From NCBI GenBank assembly GCA_035524275.1, contig DATKPC010000076.1, positions 1-23,267 of the forward strand: 23,267 nucleotides of DNA, given 5' to 3'. The position numbers were made by a program, and so were the translations under genes. Source of the stretch: DATKPC01 sp035524275 (GTDB lineage Bacteria; Pseudomonadota; Gammaproteobacteria; Burkholderiales; Burkholderiaceae_F). Shown piece after piece: positions 8,400 to 15,111 of the stretch. Position 1 is the stretch's first letter. Every line of letters starts with the position of its first letter. The notes below the pieces were generated by a model. It had not been told where the DNA came from and did no database searches. It saw only the letters and a list, made by a program, of their open reading frames with translations.

Positions 8400-9164
8400 T
8401 CACCAGCAGACGAAGCCGCCGTCGACCACCAGGTCGATCCCGGTGCAGAACGACGCCGCGCGACTCGCCAGGAAGACCGCCGGGCCGACCATTTCATCGA
8501 CGGTCGCCATCCGGCCGAGCGGCGTGTCGCGCTCGAACGCCTTGCGCGCGTCGGCCACTTCCGGGCGCAGGTTCATCGGCGTCAGCGTGTAGCCCGGACT
8601 GATGCTGTTGACGCGCAGGCCGCGGTCGCTCCATTCCATCGCGAGGCTCCGGCTCATCTGGATCACGGCGGCCTTCGAGGCGTTGTAGTGCGCCTGCAGC
8701 AGCCCGCGGTTGACGATCGTCCCCGACATCGATGCGATGTTGATGATGCTGCCGCGCCGCCGCGGCAACATCGCCCGCGCTTCCGCCTGGCACGACAGGA
8801 AGACCCCGTCGACGTTGATCCTCATGAGGTGCTGCCACTGCTCGAGCGGCATCGATTCGGCGGCGGTGGCGTTGGCGATCCCCGCGGCGTTGACCGCGAC
8901 GCTCAGCGCGCCGACTTCCCGTTCGCAGCGCGCGACGGCGCGCGCGACGTCGTCGGGCCGCGTGACGTCGCCTTCGACCGCGATCGCCGTGCGTCCGAGC
9001 GCGCGTATCCGATCGACCGTGTCCGTGAGGCCCGCGCTTCCGGGCAGGTCGAGGCAGCCGACGTCAGCGCCGGCCTCCGCCAGCCCGACGGCGATTCGTT
9101 GCCCGATCCCGCTCCCGGCGCCGGTCACGAGCGCAGCGTCGCCGTCGAGTCGGAACAGTTCCAT
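8400..9164 (-). CDS. SDR-family NAD(P)-dependent oxidoreductase
   Basis: A 254-aa classical short-chain dehydrogenase/reductase of usual length, cytosolic. The cofactor motif TGAGSGIG lies at residues 14-21, with D39 after the second strand favouring NAD over NADP. NAAG is at 92-95. Catalytic residues appear intact: N117, S145 (INIAS), Y160 and K164 in YNASK, then SPGYTLTPM. The C-terminus LVVDGGFVCW is typical of sugar-alcohol dehydrogenase-like SDRs such as xylitol or D-arabinitol dehydrogenases, but the substrate cannot be read from sequence. The start at 9164 is supported by GGAAGG about 8 bases upstream on this strand. It appears monocistronic; the neighbours give no pathway hint. Confidence 0.93.
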   Translation of the reverse strand: MELFRLDGDAALVTGAGSGIGQRIAVGLAEAGADVGCLDLPGSAGLTDTVDRIRALGRTAIAVEGDVTRPDDVARAVARCEREVGALSVAVNAAGIANATAAESMPLEQWQHLMRINVDGVFLSCQAEARAMLPRRRGSIINIASMSGTIVNRGLLQAHYNASKAAVIQMSRSLAMEWSDRGLRVNSISPGYTLTPMNLRPEVADARKAFERDTPLGRMATVDEMVGPAVFLASRAASFCTGIDLVVDGGFVCW

Positions 9165-9251
9165 GGGATCGCCTTCCGCAGTCGTGCGGGCATCATGCCA
9201 CGCGACGTGGGCGGCGACGCGGGGCCGCGGCCCGCCGCGCCGCGGGTCCCT

Positions 9252-9473
9252 TCAGTCGACCAGCGCGATCAGCGTGATCAGCGCGCCGCCGGCCGCCAGC
9301 GCGACGGCGAGGCGCCACGCGACATCCGTCCAGGCCGGCGTCGGCCTGCCGCGCCGGATCGGCGCCGCGACGGCGGGCGCCGGCGTCCGGGCGCGGCGTA
9401 TCGAATGAAGCGCATCGCCGGCGGGGTGGCTGCGCCCGACCCGGGCACCCAGCGCATCGTGCATCGCGTGCAT
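9252..9473 (-). CDS. Small predicted membrane protein, 73 aa, unknown function
   Basis: The stretch between the SDR and ohr genes contains a 73-codon reading frame on the minus strand. I support it because AGGAG (9482-9486) sits 8 bases before the ATG and because the C-terminal 23 residues (VAWRLAVALAAGGALITLIALVD) form a convincing single membrane helix after a basic, proline-rich, probably cytosolic N-terminus. I do not recognise the family. If it is not a gene, the interval 9165-9596 would be about 430 bases of otherwise empty sequence. It could be a single-pass small protein with no known partner; nothing in the neighbours suggests a role. Confidence 0.55.
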   Translation of the reverse strand: MHAMHDALGARVGRSHPAGDALHSIRRARTPAPAVAAPIRRGRPTPAWTDVAWRLAVALAAGGALITLIALVD

Positions 9474-9596
9474 CGCGCCGCTCCTACGGTTTTCGTCGAA
9501 GGGGCGACGATGCGCTGCGCGGATGGACGCAGGATGAAGCGCGCGTGAATTGCGGGTGAATGCGGGCCGGGCCCTCTCCCGCCCCGCGCCCGCGCC

Positions 9597-10022
9597 TTAC
9601 GCGACCGTCAGCCCGACGTCGATGTTGTTTCGCGTCGCGTTGGAGTACGGGCACACCTGGTGCGCCGCGTGGACGAGCCGCGTCGCGACGCTCTTCTCGA
9701 GGCCGGGCAGCGCGACCTCGAGCGCGACGGTCAGGCCGAAGCCGCCTTCCGACCGCGGCCCGATGCCGACGGTGGACGTGACGGTCGTCGCGTCCGGAAT
9801 CTTGATCTTCTCCTGGCCGCCGACGAACTTCAGCGCGCCGATGAAGCACGCGGCATAGCCGCTCGCGAACAGCTGTTCCGGATTGTTGCCCGGCCCGCCG
9901 CCGCCCCCGAGCTCCTTCGGCGTGCTCAGCTTGGCGCTGAAGGAGCCGTCGACGGTTCCGGTCTGGCCATCGCGCCCGCCGGTCGCGCGCGCGGTCGTGC
10001 GGTAGAGAACGTTTACAGGCAT
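9597..10022 (-). CDS. ohr: Organic hydroperoxide resistance protein, Ohr/OsmC family
   Basis: A 141-aa cytosolic thiol peroxidase that reduces organic and fatty-acid hydroperoxides using lipoylated proteins as reductant. Both reactive cysteines are present: C59 in ASGYAACF and C124 in HQVCPYSNATRNNI, the Ohr signature. The conserved arginine (R17, ATGGRDG) and glutamate (E49, NNPEQLFA) that order the active site are also visible. The length is standard. A strong ribosome-binding site (AAGGAGG) precedes the ATG at 10022. Ohr genes are usually repressed by the MarR-type OhrR; no ohrR gene is in this window, but an operator-like element and a consensus -35 lie upstream (see 10106-10154). The gene appears monocistronic. 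Confidence 0.96.
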   Translation of the reverse strand: MPVNVLYRTTARATGGRDGQTGTVDGSFSAKLSTPKELGGGGGPGNNPEQLFASGYAACFIGALKFVGGQEKIKIPDATTVTSTVGIGPRSEGGFGLTVALEVALPGLEKSVATRLVHAAHQVCPYSNATRNNIDVGLTVA

Positions 10023-10105
10023 CGTGATCCTCCTTCGGTAGGCGGTCGGTCGGGCGAGGCGCGGTCACGCCCCTGTACCCGGGCCGTCCGATGGGTCAAT
10101 CGCAT

Positions 10106-10134
10106 AAGATTAAATCGTGTGCGACTAGATTAAG
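10106..10134 (-). promoter_or_regulatory. Operator-like repeats upstream of ohr, possible OhrR site
   Basis: An AT-rich patch in a GC-rich background, about 85 bases before the ohr start. AGATTAA occurs twice (10107-10113 and 10127-10133), exactly 20 bp apart, flanking an imperfect inverted repeat centred on TCG-TGTG-CGA (10115-10124). On the minus strand a perfect -35 hexamer TTGACA lies at 10149-10154, with a weak TAATCT about 16 bases on that would overlap these repeats. This arrangement fits repression by a dimeric regulator such as OhrR, but I cannot match a known consensus exactly. Confidence 0.5.
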
Positions 10135-10189
10135 GGATTTGCGCCCCATGTCAAGGCTGATCCCAAGATCCCGCCCCTGCGGGGCAGAA

Positions 10190-10213
10190 GCGGCGCGCGG
10201 GGGCTCGCGCCGC
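10190..10213 (-). terminator. Stem-loop after the racemase-family gene
   Basis: GCGGCGCG (10190-10197) pairs perfectly with CGCGCCGC (10206-10213), an 8-bp stem with an 8-base loop just past the stop of the minus-strand racemase gene. On that strand it is followed only by TTCT, so it would be a weak terminator. A second small hairpin, GCCCC-TGC-GGGGC (10173-10185), lies next to it. Confidence 0.4.
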
Positions 10214-10221
10214 GCACCAGG

Positions 10222-10959
10222 TCAGGGCGTCGGCTGCATCCCGTTGAACATCCCGGCATAGGGCTTCGGTCGCGGAAGCGCGTAGTCGCCCCGCTTGCTG
10301 GTCGAAACCCCGGTACGAACCAGGGCTTCGACCGTCGCGACGGCGGCAGCGACGCCGTCGATGACCGGGACCTGAAGCTCGACGGCCAGGCGATGGCACA
10401 GGTCCGCCATCCCGGCGCAGCCGAGCACGATCGCCCCGCTGCGATCCTCGGCCAGCGCCGCGCGACATTCGGCGAGGATGCGCGCATAGGCATCGCACCG
10501 CGGATCCTCGAGCTCGAGCACTGCGACTTCGCAGGCACGGACCTTGCGGCAGTGGCGCTCGACGCCGTACCTGTGCAGCAGGTGCTCGGCGATGACGACG
10601 GTGCGCCCGAGCGTCGTGACGACGGAAAAGCCGGTGGCGACGTAAGTCGCGAAGCGGAATGCGGCTTCCGCGATGCCCACGACCGGGCCGCGCGCGATCT
10701 CGCGTGCCGCATCGAGGCCGGGGTCGCCGAAGCACGCGATCACGTAGCCGTCGGCGCCCTCGGTCTCGCCGCGCCGCACTTCCTGCAGCAGGCCGACCGC
10801 GGCAACGGCCTCGTCGTAGTGGCCTTCGATCGAGACCGGGCCATGAGCCGGGTTGACGGCGTCGATCGCGACGCCGGACGAAGCGGCGGCGCGCGCCGCC
10901 GCGCCGATCGTCGCGGTCATCGAGGCGGTCGTGTTGGGGTTGATGACGCGGATCCGCAT
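10222..10959 (-). CDS. Aspartate/glutamate/hydantoin racemase-family protein
   Basis: A 245-aa cytosolic protein. The N-terminus MRIRVINPNTT is characteristic of the hydantoin/allantoin racemase branch of the Asp/Glu racemase superfamily, whose members use two facing cysteines for cofactor-independent proton exchange or related lyase/isomerase reactions. Both cysteines are present: C76 in VIACFGDPGL and C181 in VLGCAGMADL. I start at 10959 rather than at an upstream in-frame ATG at 11025: GGAG precedes the inner ATG and the first 22 residues of the longer form match no family start and would be encoded across the palindromic operator. It is divergent from a Liv-type transporter operon, so it probably acts on an imported compound or its breakdown product. 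The substrate is unknown; maleate isomerase-like activity is an alternative. Confidence 0.88.
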   Translation of the reverse strand: MRIRVINPNTTASMTATIGAAARAAASSGVAIDAVNPAHGPVSIEGHYDEAVAAVGLLQEVRRGETEGADGYVIACFGDPGLDAAREIARGPVVGIAEAAFRFATYVATGFSVVTTLGRTVVIAEHLLHRYGVERHCRKVRACEVAVLELEDPRCDAYARILAECRAALAEDRSGAIVLGCAGMADLCHRLAVELQVPVIDGVAAAVATVEALVRTGVSTSKRGDYALPRPKPYAGMFNGMQPTP

Positions 10960-11013
10960 TCGTCGCTCCGGCCAGGCGGCGGAAGATCGCGACAGCGTAC
11001 CGTGCGTAGCCTG

Positions 11014-11027
11014 TTTTGTATACAAAA
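11014..11027. promoter_or_regulatory. Perfect 14-bp palindrome, probable GntR-family operator
   Basis: TTTTGTATACAAAA is a perfect palindrome in the divergent region between the racemase-family gene and the transporter operon. Its core TTGTATACAA resembles the symmetric operators of FadR-subfamily GntR regulators, and a gene of exactly that class lies at the end of the transporter operon (15938-16651). It lies just upstream of the promoter-like pair at 11033-11060. Confidence 0.6.
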
Positions 11028-11032
11028 TGCCG

Positions 11033-11060
11033 TTGACTTGTAGACGTTACGACCTACAAA
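11033..11060 (+). promoter_or_regulatory. Sigma70-like promoter for the transporter operon
   Basis: TTGACT (11033-11038, 5/6 to consensus) is separated by 16 bp from TACAAA (11055-11060, 4/6). This would start transcription near 11067, giving a leader of about 125 bases before the binding-protein gene. The -35 overlaps the left arm of the inverted repeat at 11037-11071. Confidence 0.55.
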
Positions 11061-11071
11061 ATGTCTACAAG
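11037..11071. promoter_or_regulatory. Inverted repeat CTTGTAGAC-N17-GTCTACAAG around the promoter
   Basis: The 9-base arms CTTGTAGAC (11037-11045) and GTCTACAAG (11063-11071) are exact reverse complements and bracket the spacer and -10. Each arm contains the TTGTA/TACAA half-site also seen in the palindrome at 11014-11027, and another TACAA lies at 11055-11059. Occupancy would block RNA polymerase, consistent with repression. Confidence 0.5.
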
Positions 11072-11191
11072 GCTTGCCGCCTGCCGCCGCCCGACGAATT
11101 GGCTGCGCGAACCGGGCAGGCTGGTGCCCGAGCGCTACGCGCTCGCCAATCGGCGCGTCGTCAGCGCCACGCGATGGGAGGAGAACCTGCG

Positions 11192-12385
11192 ATGAACCGA
11201 CGTTCCACGCTACGAGTCGCCGCGCTGTCGATCGCGGCCGCCGTGGCCTCGACCTGCCTGCCGGCTTTTGCCGACAACGTGCTGAAGATCGGCGTCGACG
11301 GCGTGATGTCGGGCGAGGCCGCGTCCTGGGGGCTCGTCAACAAGTATTGCGCCGAGACGACCGCGGAGATGTACAACGCCAAGGGCGGCGTCGAGATCGG
11401 CGGCAAGAAGTACAGGATCGAGATCGTCGGCCTCGACGACAAGAACGACCCGAAGATATCCGTCACGAACGCCGAGAAGCTGACGAGCGACGGGATCAAG
11501 TACGTCATCGGCCCCAACATCGACACGACGGCGCTGGCCGTGAAGCCGGTGATGGAGCGCGCGAAGGCGCTGAACTTCCCCTACGCGTTCTCGAAGGAGC
11601 TGTACACCGCCCCGGCAAGCTCCTCGGTGCTGGGCATGGTCGCGAGCTATCAGGTCGGCCCGATCGTCTACGACTACCTGAAGACGAAGCGCGGCGTGAA
11701 GTCGATCGCCTTCCTGGCCCGCAACGAATCGGACGCGAAGAACCAGCAGGCCGAGGGCGTCGCCGCGGCGCAGAAGCTCGGCCTCAACGTCGTGGCCGAC
11801 AAGGAAAGCTACGAGCCCGGCACGAAGGACTTCATGCCGGTCATGACGAAGATCGTCAAGACCAAGCCCGACGCGATCGTGCTGTCCGGCGTCGCGCCCG
11901 CCGATGCGCCGCTGCTGCTCAAGGCCGCGCGCGACCTCGGGTTCAAGGGCACGATCTCGACCGAGACGGCGCAGGACGCCAAGATCCTCGCGCAGGTCGC
12001 CGGCGCCAAGGCCAACGGCTTCCTCAGCGTCGGCGGCGCCTCGACGCCCGAGATCCAGTCGGACTACATGAAGGAGTTCATCGCCGCCTACAGGAAGCAC
12101 GTCGGCGAGTGGAACGACGAGGCGGGCACGAAGGTCTATGCGCTGGAACTGATCCTGGCGGTCCTGAAGAAGAACCCGGCGGCGATCAACGACGTCGAGG
12201 TCTTCAAGAAGGAAATGGCGACGTTCTCGATGACGAATCCGTTCGTCAAGGGCGGCACGACGAAGCTGGAGTTCACCGGCAACGCCGACTTCGGGCGGCG
12301 CAGCCAGGTCGGCGTCCCGCTCGTCGTCAACGAGTTCGAGGACAAGGACTTCAAGACGCTGTTCGTCGGACAGATCCGCAACTAG
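11192..12385 (+). CDS. Liv-type ABC transporter periplasmic substrate-binding protein
   Basis: A 397-aa binding protein of the hydrophobic amino-acid uptake (HAAT) type, Peripla_BP_6-like, first gene of a five-gene transporter set. The start at 11192 follows GGGAGGAG with about 8 bases of spacing; the reading frame is open further upstream but that part contains the promoter and operators. Residues 1-27 are a signal peptide ending PAFA|DN. The mature protein opens with LKIGVDGVMSGEAASWG, then GLDDKNDPKISVTNAEKL and IGPNIDTTALAVKPVMERA, the usual two-lobe pattern. The ligand may be an amino acid, amide, urea-like or aromatic compound; the sequence does not decide. An intercistronic hairpin follows the gene and could favour higher expression of the binding protein than of the permeases. 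Confidence 0.92.
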   Translation: MNRRSTLRVAALSIAAAVASTCLPAFADNVLKIGVDGVMSGEAASWGLVNKYCAETTAEMYNAKGGVEIGGKKYRIEIVGLDDKNDPKISVTNAEKLTSDGIKYVIGPNIDTTALAVKPVMERAKALNFPYAFSKELYTAPASSSVLGMVASYQVGPIVYDYLKTKRGVKSIAFLARNESDAKNQQAEGVAAAQKLGLNVVADKESYEPGTKDFMPVMTKIVKTKPDAIVLSGVAPADAPLLLKAARDLGFKGTISTETAQDAKILAQVAGAKANGFLSVGGASTPEIQSDYMKEFIAAYRKHVGEWNDEAGTKVYALELILAVLKKNPAAINDVEVFKKEMATFSMTNPFVKGGTTKLEFTGNADFGRRSQVGVPLVVNEFEDKDFKTLFVGQIRN

Positions 12386-12403
12386 CCGCAGCCGGCAGCC
12401 ATC

Positions 12404-12437
12404 GCGCGGGCGTCGCCGCATCGGGCGGCGCCCGCGC
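12404..12437 (+). other. Intercistronic stem-loop between binding-protein and permease genes
   Basis: GCGCGGGCG (12404-12412) pairs with CGCCCGCGC (12429-12437), and CCGC (12416-12419) with GCGG (12425-12428) can extend the stem inside a small bulge. There is no T-tract. In ABC-transporter operons such structures often protect the upstream binding-protein message from 3' decay. That role here is inference. Confidence 0.45.
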
Positions 12438-12448
12438 ACGGAGTCCGC

Positions 12449-13324
12449 ATGCTCCAGGTCCTCGTCAACGGTCTCGTGCTCGGCGCCGTCTACGCGCTGA
12501 TCGCGCTCGGGCTGACGATGGTCTTTTCGATCATGCGCGTCGTGAACTTCGCGCACGGCCAGATGTACATGCTCGGCGGCTTCGTCGTGTACTACCTCTA
12601 CGGCGAATTCGGGCTGCCGTTCTGGGTCGCGCTGCCGGCGGCGGCCGTCGCGCTGGCGGTGGTCGGCGTCGCCTTCAACCGCTTCTTCTTCCAGCCGGTC
12701 CTCGCCAGCGCGGCGCGCGAGGAGAACTCGATGCTGATGGCCGTCGGCACGGCCCTGCTGCTCGAGAACCTGGCTCTCGCGTTCTTCGGCGAGAAGGAGC
12801 GCGGCGTGCCGCCGATCGTCGACGGTTCGTTCATCGTCGGCGACGTGTCGGAAAACGGCGCGATCCTGACCTACCCGAACGCGCTCGTCGCGCTGCTCAG
12901 CATCCTGTTCATCACCGCGCTGCTGGCGTTCGTCCGGTTCACGCGGCCGGGGCGCGCGCTGCGCGCCGTCGCGCAGGACGCCGAGGCCGCGCGGCTGCAG
13001 GGCGTCGACGTCAAGGCCACCACGACGCTCGGGTTCGCGATCGGCGCCGCCCTCGCCGGGCTTGCCGGCGGGCTGCTCGTCACGATCTACGGCATCAACT
13101 CCGGCGTCGGTACGAACATCTCGACCAAAGCCTTCATCATGATCATGGTCGGCGGCGCCGGGGTGACCTCGGGCGCCATCGTCGGCGGCGCGCTGCTCGG
13201 CTTCGCCGAGGCGATCGGCTATGAGATGCTGCCCGGCAGCGTGACGTACCTGCTGATCTTCGTCGCGATGATCGTCTTCCTGGTGTTCCGGCCCAACGGC
13301 CTCTTCGGGAAGCCCTGGGGATGA
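12449..13324 (+). CDS. Liv-type ABC transporter permease, LivH family
   Basis: A 291-aa inner-membrane permease of usual LivH length with about eight hydrophobic segments. The N-terminus MLQVLVNGLVLGAVYALIALGLTM and the following VVNFAHGQMYMLGGF are hallmark LivH sequences. Near the C-terminus FIMIMVGGAGVTSGAIVGGALLG and the closing LVFRPNGLFGKPWG are equally typical. GGAG lies 6 bases before the ATG. It pairs with the LivM-type permease 28 bases downstream to form the membrane channel, energised by the two ATPases further on. The substrate is set by the preceding binding protein and is unknown. Confidence 0.95.
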   Translation: MLQVLVNGLVLGAVYALIALGLTMVFSIMRVVNFAHGQMYMLGGFVVYYLYGEFGLPFWVALPAAAVALAVVGVAFNRFFFQPVLASAAREENSMLMAVGTALLLENLALAFFGEKERGVPPIVDGSFIVGDVSENGAILTYPNALVALLSILFITALLAFVRFTRPGRALRAVAQDAEAARLQGVDVKATTTLGFAIGAALAGLAGGLLVTIYGINSGVGTNISTKAFIMIMVGGAGVTSGAIVGGALLGFAEAIGYEMLPGSVTYLLIFVAMIVFLVFRPNGLFGKPWG

Positions 13325-13352
13325 GCGCCCGCCGCCTCGACCCGCGCCTGCG

Positions 13353-14285
13353 ATGCGCACCCTGAAGACCCGCGACGCCGCCGTCGCGGTCGCGATGCTC
13401 GCGCTCCTTGCCGTCGCGCCCGTCGCGATCGGCGGCTCGCGCTACATGCTGTCGGTGCTGATGAACTGCGCCGGCCTGTCGCTCGTGGCCGCCGGCGTCT
13501 GGATCACGTTCACGATCGGGCGCATCAACATCTGCCAGGCCGGGTTCGCGCTGATCGGCGCCTACACGACGGCGATCCTGATGGCGCGCTACGGCGTCAG
13601 CTACTGGATCGCGCTGCCCGCCTCCGCGCTGGTCGCCGCGGCCCTCGGCGCGCTGATCGGCAGCTTCATCCTGAAGCTGCGCGGCATCTACTTCTCGATG
13701 CTGACGATCTGCCTCACCGAGGCGATCCGCCTGGCGTTCCTCAACGGCGGCGACTTCACGCAGGGCAGCCGCGGGATCACCGGCCTGCAGCAGCCGTTCG
13801 CGACGGACTCCGCGCTCCCGATGTACTACCTCGCCGTCGCGCTGCTCGCCGTCGGCCTGGTCGTCACCTGGCGCGTCCACGATTCGCGCGTCGGCCGGAT
13901 CTTCCATGCGATGCGGTTGAACGAGGCGCTGGCGGAAAGCTTCGGGACCGACGTCTGGCGCTATCGCGTCGTGGCCTTCGGGATCGCCTGCGCGCTCGGC
14001 GGGCTCGGCGGCAGCTATTTCGCGGTCTTCACGCAGAGCGTCTATCCGCAGAGCTTCACGGTCGAGCACAGCATCTACTACATGCTCTACTGCTTCCTCG
14101 GCGGGCTCGACTACGTGAGCGGCGCGATGGTGGGGGCCTTCGCGCTGACGATCCTCTTCGAGCTGCTGAGCCGGTTCCAGCAGTACCAGACCCTGGTCTA
14201 CGGCGTGATGATGATTGCCGTGATCCTGCTGCTGCCCAACGGCGTGATGGCGATCCGCGCCGCCGCGCGGCCGTCGCGCGCCTGA
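13353..14285 (+). CDS. Liv-type ABC transporter permease, LivM family
   Basis: A 310-aa inner-membrane permease. Typical LivM segments are VAAGVWITFTIGRINICQAG, ALIGAYTTAILMARYGV, KLRGIYFSMLTICLTEAIRL and, near the end, LPNGVMAIRAA. The central GGDFTQGSRGITGL loop matches the LivM GG.xG(L/I)xGI region. About nine hydrophobic stretches are visible. No strong ribosome-binding site is seen; a 14-codon frame opening at 13321 within the stop of the previous gene overlaps this start and might give coupling, but that is speculative. It is followed 24 bases later by the LivG-type ATPase. Confidence 0.94.
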   Translation: MRTLKTRDAAVAVAMLALLAVAPVAIGGSRYMLSVLMNCAGLSLVAAGVWITFTIGRINICQAGFALIGAYTTAILMARYGVSYWIALPASALVAAALGALIGSFILKLRGIYFSMLTICLTEAIRLAFLNGGDFTQGSRGITGLQQPFATDSALPMYYLAVALLAVGLVVTWRVHDSRVGRIFHAMRLNEALAESFGTDVWRYRVVAFGIACALGGLGGSYFAVFTQSVYPQSFTVEHSIYYMLYCFLGGLDYVSGAMVGAFALTILFELLSRFQQYQTLVYGVMMIAVILLLPNGVMAIRAAARPSRA

Positions 14286-14309
14286 GGATCCGGCGCGGAT
14301 GCCAGGGCG

Positions 14310-15098
14310 ATGAGCGCGCCGATCCTCGAAGCCCGCAGCGTGACGCGCCGTTTCGGCGGCCTCGTCGCGAACGAGGACGTCAGCCTCGCGCTGCATGCGC
14401 CGGCCGGCCAGGTCGTCTCGGTCATCGGCCCCAACGGCGCCGGGAAGAGCACGTTCTTCAAGATGCTGTCGGGGTACCTGAAGCCGAGCAGCGGCCGCGT
14501 GCTGCTGCACGGCCAGGACATCACCGGGATGCCGCCGCACCGCATCGCCCGCCTCGGGCTCGTGAGGACGTTCCAGGAGACGACGATCTTCCCGGATCTC
14601 ACGGCGCTGGAACACGTCTCGCTCGCCCACCAGCTGCATCGGGAAGCGACCGACATCGAAGTGCTGCTCGGGGCGCCGCGGGCACGCGGCGACGAGATAC
14701 GCCTCGGCGAGAGCGCCCGCGAGATCCTGGAGCTGATGGAGCTGTCGTCCTCGGCCGACACCGCCGCGCGGCACCTGCCGCAGGGGCTGCTGCGGCTGCT
14801 CGGGATCGCGATGGGACTTGCCGCGCGACCGCAGGTGCTGCTGCTCGACGAGCCCTATGCCGGCCTGAACCCGGAGGAGACCCAGCGCGCGGTCGCGATC
14901 ACGCGCAGGATCGCCGCCTCCGGCGTCTCGGTGCTGCTCGTCGAGCACGACATGAAGGCGGTGATGGCGATCAGCGACCGCATCCACGTGCTCCATTTCG
15001 GGCGCAAGATCGCCGAAGGCACGCCGCAGGAGATCCGCGACGATCCGAAGGTGATCGAGGCGTACCTGGGCCAGGAGGACGAGGAGCTCGGGCTATGA
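14310..15098 (+). CDS. Liv-type ABC transporter ATPase, LivG family, with altered signature motif
   Basis: A 262-aa cytosolic ATPase. Walker A is GPNGAGKST (residues 40-48), the Q-loop is FQE (Q89), Walker B is VLLLDEP with D180 and E181, and the switch histidine is H213 (VEHDM). The signature region, normally LSxGQ or, in LivG, LPYGxQRRLEIARAL, reads L156-P-Q-G-L160-LRLLGIAMGL. The glycine is kept but the residue after it is Leu and the charged RRLE part is lost, which is unusual. The partner ATPase downstream has a canonical LSGGEQQ, so one composite ATP site may be weaker. The 3' part KVIEAYLGQ is a typical LivG end. The next gene begins 13 bases downstream. Confidence 0.94.
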   Translation: MSAPILEARSVTRRFGGLVANEDVSLALHAPAGQVVSVIGPNGAGKSTFFKMLSGYLKPSSGRVLLHGQDITGMPPHRIARLGLVRTFQETTIFPDLTALEHVSLAHQLHREATDIEVLLGAPRARGDEIRLGESAREILELMELSSSADTAARHLPQGLLRLLGIAMGLAARPQVLLLDEPYAGLNPEETQRAVAITRRIAASGVSVLLVEHDMKAVMAISDRIHVLHFGRKIAEGTPQEIRDDPKVIEAYLGQEDEELGL

Positions 15099-15111
15099 CG
15101 GAGCGCGGCCG

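Noticed and set aside
10260..10292. Possible short repeats in the racemase gene end
   Set aside because: Ordinary GC-rich codon repetition with no consistent unit length.
11074..13360. Long frames on both strands (about 716 codons each) across the binding-protein and LivH genes
   Set aside because: Both translate to Arg/Gly/Asp-rich sequence with no domain, while the overlapping frames match Liv proteins residue for residue.
13321..13365. A 14-codon frame overlapping the LivH stop and LivM start
   Set aside because: Too short and without its own ribosome site to call a gene; possibly a coupling device but equally likely chance.
13143..14996. A 617-codon minus-strand frame opposite the LivM/LivG genes
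   Set aside because: Charged low-complexity shadow; no membrane, signal or catalytic motif.
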